A DNA stretch of 10,176 nt, from positions 1 to 10,176 of the forward strand of contig LGRX02015968.1 in NCBI GenBank assembly GCA_001247695.2, given 5' to 3'. Source of the DNA: Cymbomonas tetramitiformis. Lineage: Eukaryota; Chlorophyta; Pyramimonadophyceae; Pyramimonadales; Pyramimonadaceae. Below are positions 6,778 to 10,176 of this stretch, piece after piece (the stretch's first letter is position 1; every line of letters starts with the position of its first letter). The notes under the pieces are model-generated. The model saw only the letters and a program-made list of their open reading frames with translations, was not told where the DNA came from and searched no databases. Both the position numbers and the translations under genes were made by a program.

Positions 6778-7506
6778 GCAAGAGTGCGGCCCGCCCATCC
6801 ACCCCCACACCCAAAGCTGCACACCCTGAGGGCTACCCCCAGCCTCAGACGCCCAGGATGTACTCCCCAAACGGCTGCTGGTTGAGACACCCCACAGCCC
6901 AGCCAGGCTGCGGGCACACCCCCAGCTACCAGCGGACGACAAACAGGACCCTCCGCAGCACACCCAATGCAGCGCCGCATTTGCCATGACAGCCGCATCG
7001 CCGGTGTCACTCGCTGCCTCTTCCTCGGACGGCTTTCCTCCGTGTCTGCAACAGGGCCGAGAGGCGGGCGAGATGCCCAGGTGCCCACCAAGGGGCGGAG
7101 AACGGGGACAAAGCAGACATGCTGCACAAGAGGCTGCAGGGAGCGCAAGCGCTGGCGGTACTTACAAGTCTGGCAACGACGTCAATGCTCCGAGCTCCGT
7201 GGGCATCGTGCCTGTCAAACTGTTCTCATCCAAGTACCTGTGAAGGCACAGTCCCACACGATGCGCCCCCTGAATATCTGACCGCCACCAAGCCTTTCAT
7301 ACCACCCCATGCCCCGCCCATGTCAACCCTCGCTGTCCCCTCCGCTCTCAATATGTATCCACAACTCAACCGTCCACCCTCCACTTCTACCACCCCGCAG
7401 TATCATCTACTGTGCCCAAGTGTGCGCCGCCTCCGCTATCACCAACACCTCACCGCAGGACGAAGAAGGGGCGCGGCACACTCCACCCGACAGGATCGGG
7501 AGGCAA
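6778..7506. repeat. Satellite unit C (long form, 729 bp)
   Basis: Starts at GCAAGAGTGCGGCCCGCCC and repeats at 7507. It contains an extra segment of about 160 bp (about 6808-6966; AAAGCTGCACACCCTGAGG to GACCCTCCGCAGCACACCC) that units A and B lack. The first half (to about 7157) differs from unit E at only about five positions; the second half differs more often. The open frames in it (plus 7119-7718, minus 6639-7148) show no codon pattern of selection. Confidence 0.93.
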
Positions 7507-8229
7507 GCAAGAGTGCGGCCCGCCCATCCACCCCCACACCCAAAGCTGCACACCCTGAGGGCTACCCCCAGCCTCAGACGCCCATAATGTACTCCCCAAA
7601 CGGCTGCTGGTTGAGACACCCCTCAGCCCAGCCAGGCTGCGGGCACACCCCCAGCCACCAGCGGACGCCCAACAGGACCCTCCGCAGCACACCCAATGCA
7701 GCGCCGCATTTGCCATGACGGCCGCATCGCCGGTGTCACTCGCTGCCTCTTCCTCGGACGGCTCTCCTCCGTGTCTGCAACAGGGCCGAGAGGCGGGCGA
7801 GATGCCCAGGTGCCCACCAGGGGGCGGAGAACGGGGACAAAGCAGACATGCTGCGCTAAAGGTTGCAGGGAGCGCAAGCGCTGGCGGTACTTACAATACT
7901 AGAACGAATCAATGGTTCAACCTGTGGCATCGTGCCTGTCAAACTGTTGATAACACGCCTGTGACAAAATAAGTTCCACCTGGCGCTTCCCTTAATACCT
8001 CGCCAATGTAAGCTTTTAGTATATCTCCCAATCTCCCCATAGAGTCACCCCTTCTGCTCCCGCCTTTAATATGTAGGTCCACAACTCAACCGTCCACCTC
8101 CACTTCTGCTCCCCGCGGGTGCCCATTCAGCCAGCTCAAGTGTGCGCGCTCCCGTCACCTGGACACCTCTCAACAAAGAGAATTGGGTGGAAGTGGCGCA
8201 GCACACTCCACCGACAGACGGGAGGCAAA
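7507..8229. repeat. Satellite unit D (long form, 723 bp), mosaic
   Basis: The first half (7507-7890) is nearly identical to units C and E. From about 7895 to 8225 it is strongly diverged from both, with many substitutions and small indels, although landmarks such as GTGCCTGTCAAACTGTTG and CACAACTCAACCGTCCACC remain. The sharp change inside one unit points to homogenisation of only the first half. The 14-mer CCACCAGGGGGCGG is at 7814-7827. Confidence 0.92.
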
Positions 8230-8954
8230 GCAAGAGTGCGGCCCGCCCATCCACCCCCACACCCAAAGCTGCACACCCTGAGGGCTACCCCCAGCCTCAG
8301 ACGCCCAGGATGTACTCCCCAAACGGCTGCTGGTTGAGACACCCCACAGCCCAGCCAGGCTGCGGGCACACCCCCAGCTACCAGCGGACGACAAACAGGA
8401 CCCTCCGCAGCACACCCAATGCAGCGCCGCATTTGCCATGACGGCCGCATCGCCGGTGTCACTCGCTGCCTCTTCCTCGGACGGCTCTCCTCCGTGTCTG
8501 CAGCAGGGCCGAGAGGCGGGCGAGATGCCCAGGTGCCCACCAGGGGGCGGAGAACGGGGACAAAGCAGACATGCTGCACAAGAGGCTGCAGGGAGCGCAA
8601 GCGCTGGCGGTACTTACGAGTCTTGCAACGACGTCAATGCTCCGAGCTCCGTGGGCATCGTGCCTGTCAAACTGTTCTCATTCAAGTACCTGTAAAGGCA
8701 CAGTCCCACACGATGCGCCCCCTGAATATCTGACCACCACCAAGCCTTTCATACCACCGCATGCCCCGCCGATGTCACCCCTCGCTATCCCTTCCGCTCT
8801 CAATACGTATTCACAAATCAACCATCCACCCTCCACAACTGGTGCTGCATATCATCTACTGTGCCCAAGTGTGCCGCCTCCGCCATCACCCACACCTCAC
8901 CGTACGACGAGGAAGGGGCGCGGCACACTCCACCCGAGGGGTACCAGAAGGCGA
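8230..8954. repeat. Satellite unit E (long form, 725 bp)
   Basis: Begins at GCAAGAGTGCGGCCCGCCC. The first half is almost identical to unit C. The second half retains the order GTCAAACTGTTCTC, CACAGTCCCACACGATGCG, AAGCCTTTCATACCACC, with about one difference in ten. The frames plus 8419-8733 and 8571-9128 and minus 8136-8600 are mirror frames of the same GC-rich sequence and are not called as genes. Confidence 0.93.
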
Positions 8955-9037
8955 GCAAGAGAGCGGCCCGCCCTTCCAACCCCCCACCCGAAGCTGCACG
9001 CCCGAAGAGCTACCCCCAGCCTGAGACGCCCCGGATG
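8955..9037. repeat. Satellite unit F, truncated
   Basis: Only the first 80 or so bases of the unit are present (GCAAGAGAGCGGCCCGCCC, then AAGCTGCACGCCCGAAGAGC, then GCCTGAGACGCCCCGGATG). It is more diverged than C, D and E, as expected for the edge of an array. Similarity stops after GGATG. Confidence 0.85.
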
Positions 9038-10176
9038 CCATCAACTGCGAACTTCACACTTGAGCAGGAACCTCGTTGCCCGAGATCATATTAGGGGTAT
9101 CCATATTCAGTGTGGCAGCAGAGAGTGATCCAAGAGTTGAATAGCAGGATCAGCGCGGCGGCAGCGTCCTCACTGCAAGCGCATGGCTACCCATACTTAC
9201 AGAAAGTTCAGTGAAGTTATCTCCCCCATTCTGCTTGGAATAGACCCTGTCAGCGACATAGAATAGAGGTGTCTGCGATCATCCACCATACACAATATGC
9301 CCCCCCCGACACCATCTCTTCACTCGCTGCCCATATCCACTCCGTGGCTTTCCGCCCGCGCGCCCCTAATCAACTGAGCTCTTAATGGTGCCAAGAGCTA
9401 CTCGCGTAATACACATGTGGTGCACCACCCTAACGAGATCACGACATGAGTTCAAGGTGACGTACAAATCCGAGCATGTTGTTGAACGTAAGCAAGATTG
9501 ATATGCTTGAGTCTGCTCAATAGTGGTGCTCGCGATTTCGGTGATTCCGCACAGCAGGCTGAGCAGCGTTCGCAGAGACCATTGGTATCGCCGGGGCATC
9601 GCACTATCCGCACCACCTGCGCCAGCACCCCGAGGGCTTGTGAAAACTCAGCCAAGAATATTCACTTGCATAAAAATGCAGCGCAAGCCATGAGTTAGGA
9701 GGGGCTCCCGGACACCTAGGACATCAACTACTTGGAGCTCTTCGCTGTCTTCTGGGCACCACGCGCCGGTTATTGAGAATAAGCATCTTCTATCATGTCA
9801 AACATGCGATGGGTGGAAACCTCTGACCTTTATTTAGCTTTGTGTGCAGGAACCACAGCAAAATACTATAGTAAATGACTATACTAGACAAAACGGAGTG
9901 GCACCTACAGGTGAACGGTTTTTCAAGCTCTGCCTGCTCTCCTTCGCATGTCGCCCCCTCGCCTGCGCTCATTATCCGTGTGGTCCTCAGGGGGGGTAGA
10001 GATCGCGACCACTATTTTGAGCCGATATCCGTGAACCATACCCTACTACATCTCAGCCTTCGGATGACTGTCTTACGAAGCGAGGAAGATCCTGCCCCCC
10101 GGCAAGCATCAAGCACACGTCGAAAGGGATATAGGGAGCCCACGTTCAGGCTTAAATACCTCTTGGCACATGTAAG
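9038..10176. other. Unassigned flanking DNA
   Basis: More than 1.1 kb without a recognised gene. Short open frames exist on both strands around 9366-9698 but match no family I can name. A C run lies at 9300-9307. Apart from the possible RNase H scrap at 9702-9782, I see no RNA gene, tandem repeat or TIR pair here. Confidence 0.6.
9702..9782 (+). pseudogene. Possible RNase H fragment of a DIRS/Ngaro-like element
   Basis: Reading the frame that contains 9720, the translation gives EGLPDT, a stop, then DINYLELFAVFWAPRAGY and a stop. The HINYLEL(L/F)AV-type motif is the glutamate-bearing box of RNase H in tyrosine-recombinase retrotransposons (His replaced by Asp here). Only about 25 residues are readable and nothing before or after is clearly homologous, so this may be a heavily decayed remnant or chance. 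It differs from the HITHLELE form in the element at 3671-6113, so it would come from a different family. Confidence 0.3.

Noticed and set aside
10010..10176. 5S rRNA or another structural RNA near the right edge
   Set aside because: No internal control boxes or conserved 5S words could be matched by eye.

Overview
The window looks like repeat-rich nuclear DNA from a eukaryote. Its only clear protein homology is a DIRS1-like (tyrosine-recombinase class) retrotransposon polyprotein. Around it lie satellite and minisatellite arrays, AT-rich spacers, short TIR and foldback elements, and no operons or Shine-Dalgarno-led genes. The flavour of the reverse transcriptase/RNase H suggests an alga or another protist/early plant lineage, but an animal host cannot be excluded from the sequence alone.

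Layout, left to right. Positions 1-674 are a minisatellite of about 8.4 copies of an 80-bp unit. Positions 677-1793 are two tandem copies (567-bp period) of a GC-rich satellite. Positions 1794-6777 are a block foreign to the satellite. It holds AT-rich spacer, a foldback element with a G-rich core (2296-2814) whose left arm carries a nested 185-bp TIR element with a 9-bp target duplication (2321-2505), an AT-rich spacer, a structured leader, and a decayed gag plus RT-RNase H polyprotein (3671-6113). It ends with a small uncharacterised minus-strand ORF (6128-6529) and more AT-rich DNA. The satellite then resumes in the same phase, but as longer units (723-729 bp; 6778-9037). Positions 9038-10176 are mostly unassignable, with a possible RNase H scrap near 9720.

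No gene here is clearly functional. The retroelement is dead on several counts: in-frame stops in gag, a frame-shifting 40-bp insertion that makes a perfect 16-bp hairpin, loss of the YxDD box of the reverse transcriptase by an in-frame deletion, a D-to-N change at a conserved RNase H position, a frameshift at its 3' end, and no tyrosine recombinase.

The long ORFs on both strands of the satellite look like by-products of GC-rich sequence: differences between copies show no third-position bias on either strand. The points most worth a second look are the nested small transposon, the YxDD-less but otherwise open RT frame, the satellite units that each carry a CTCF-core-like 14-mer, and the in-phase interruption separating two length classes of the satellite.
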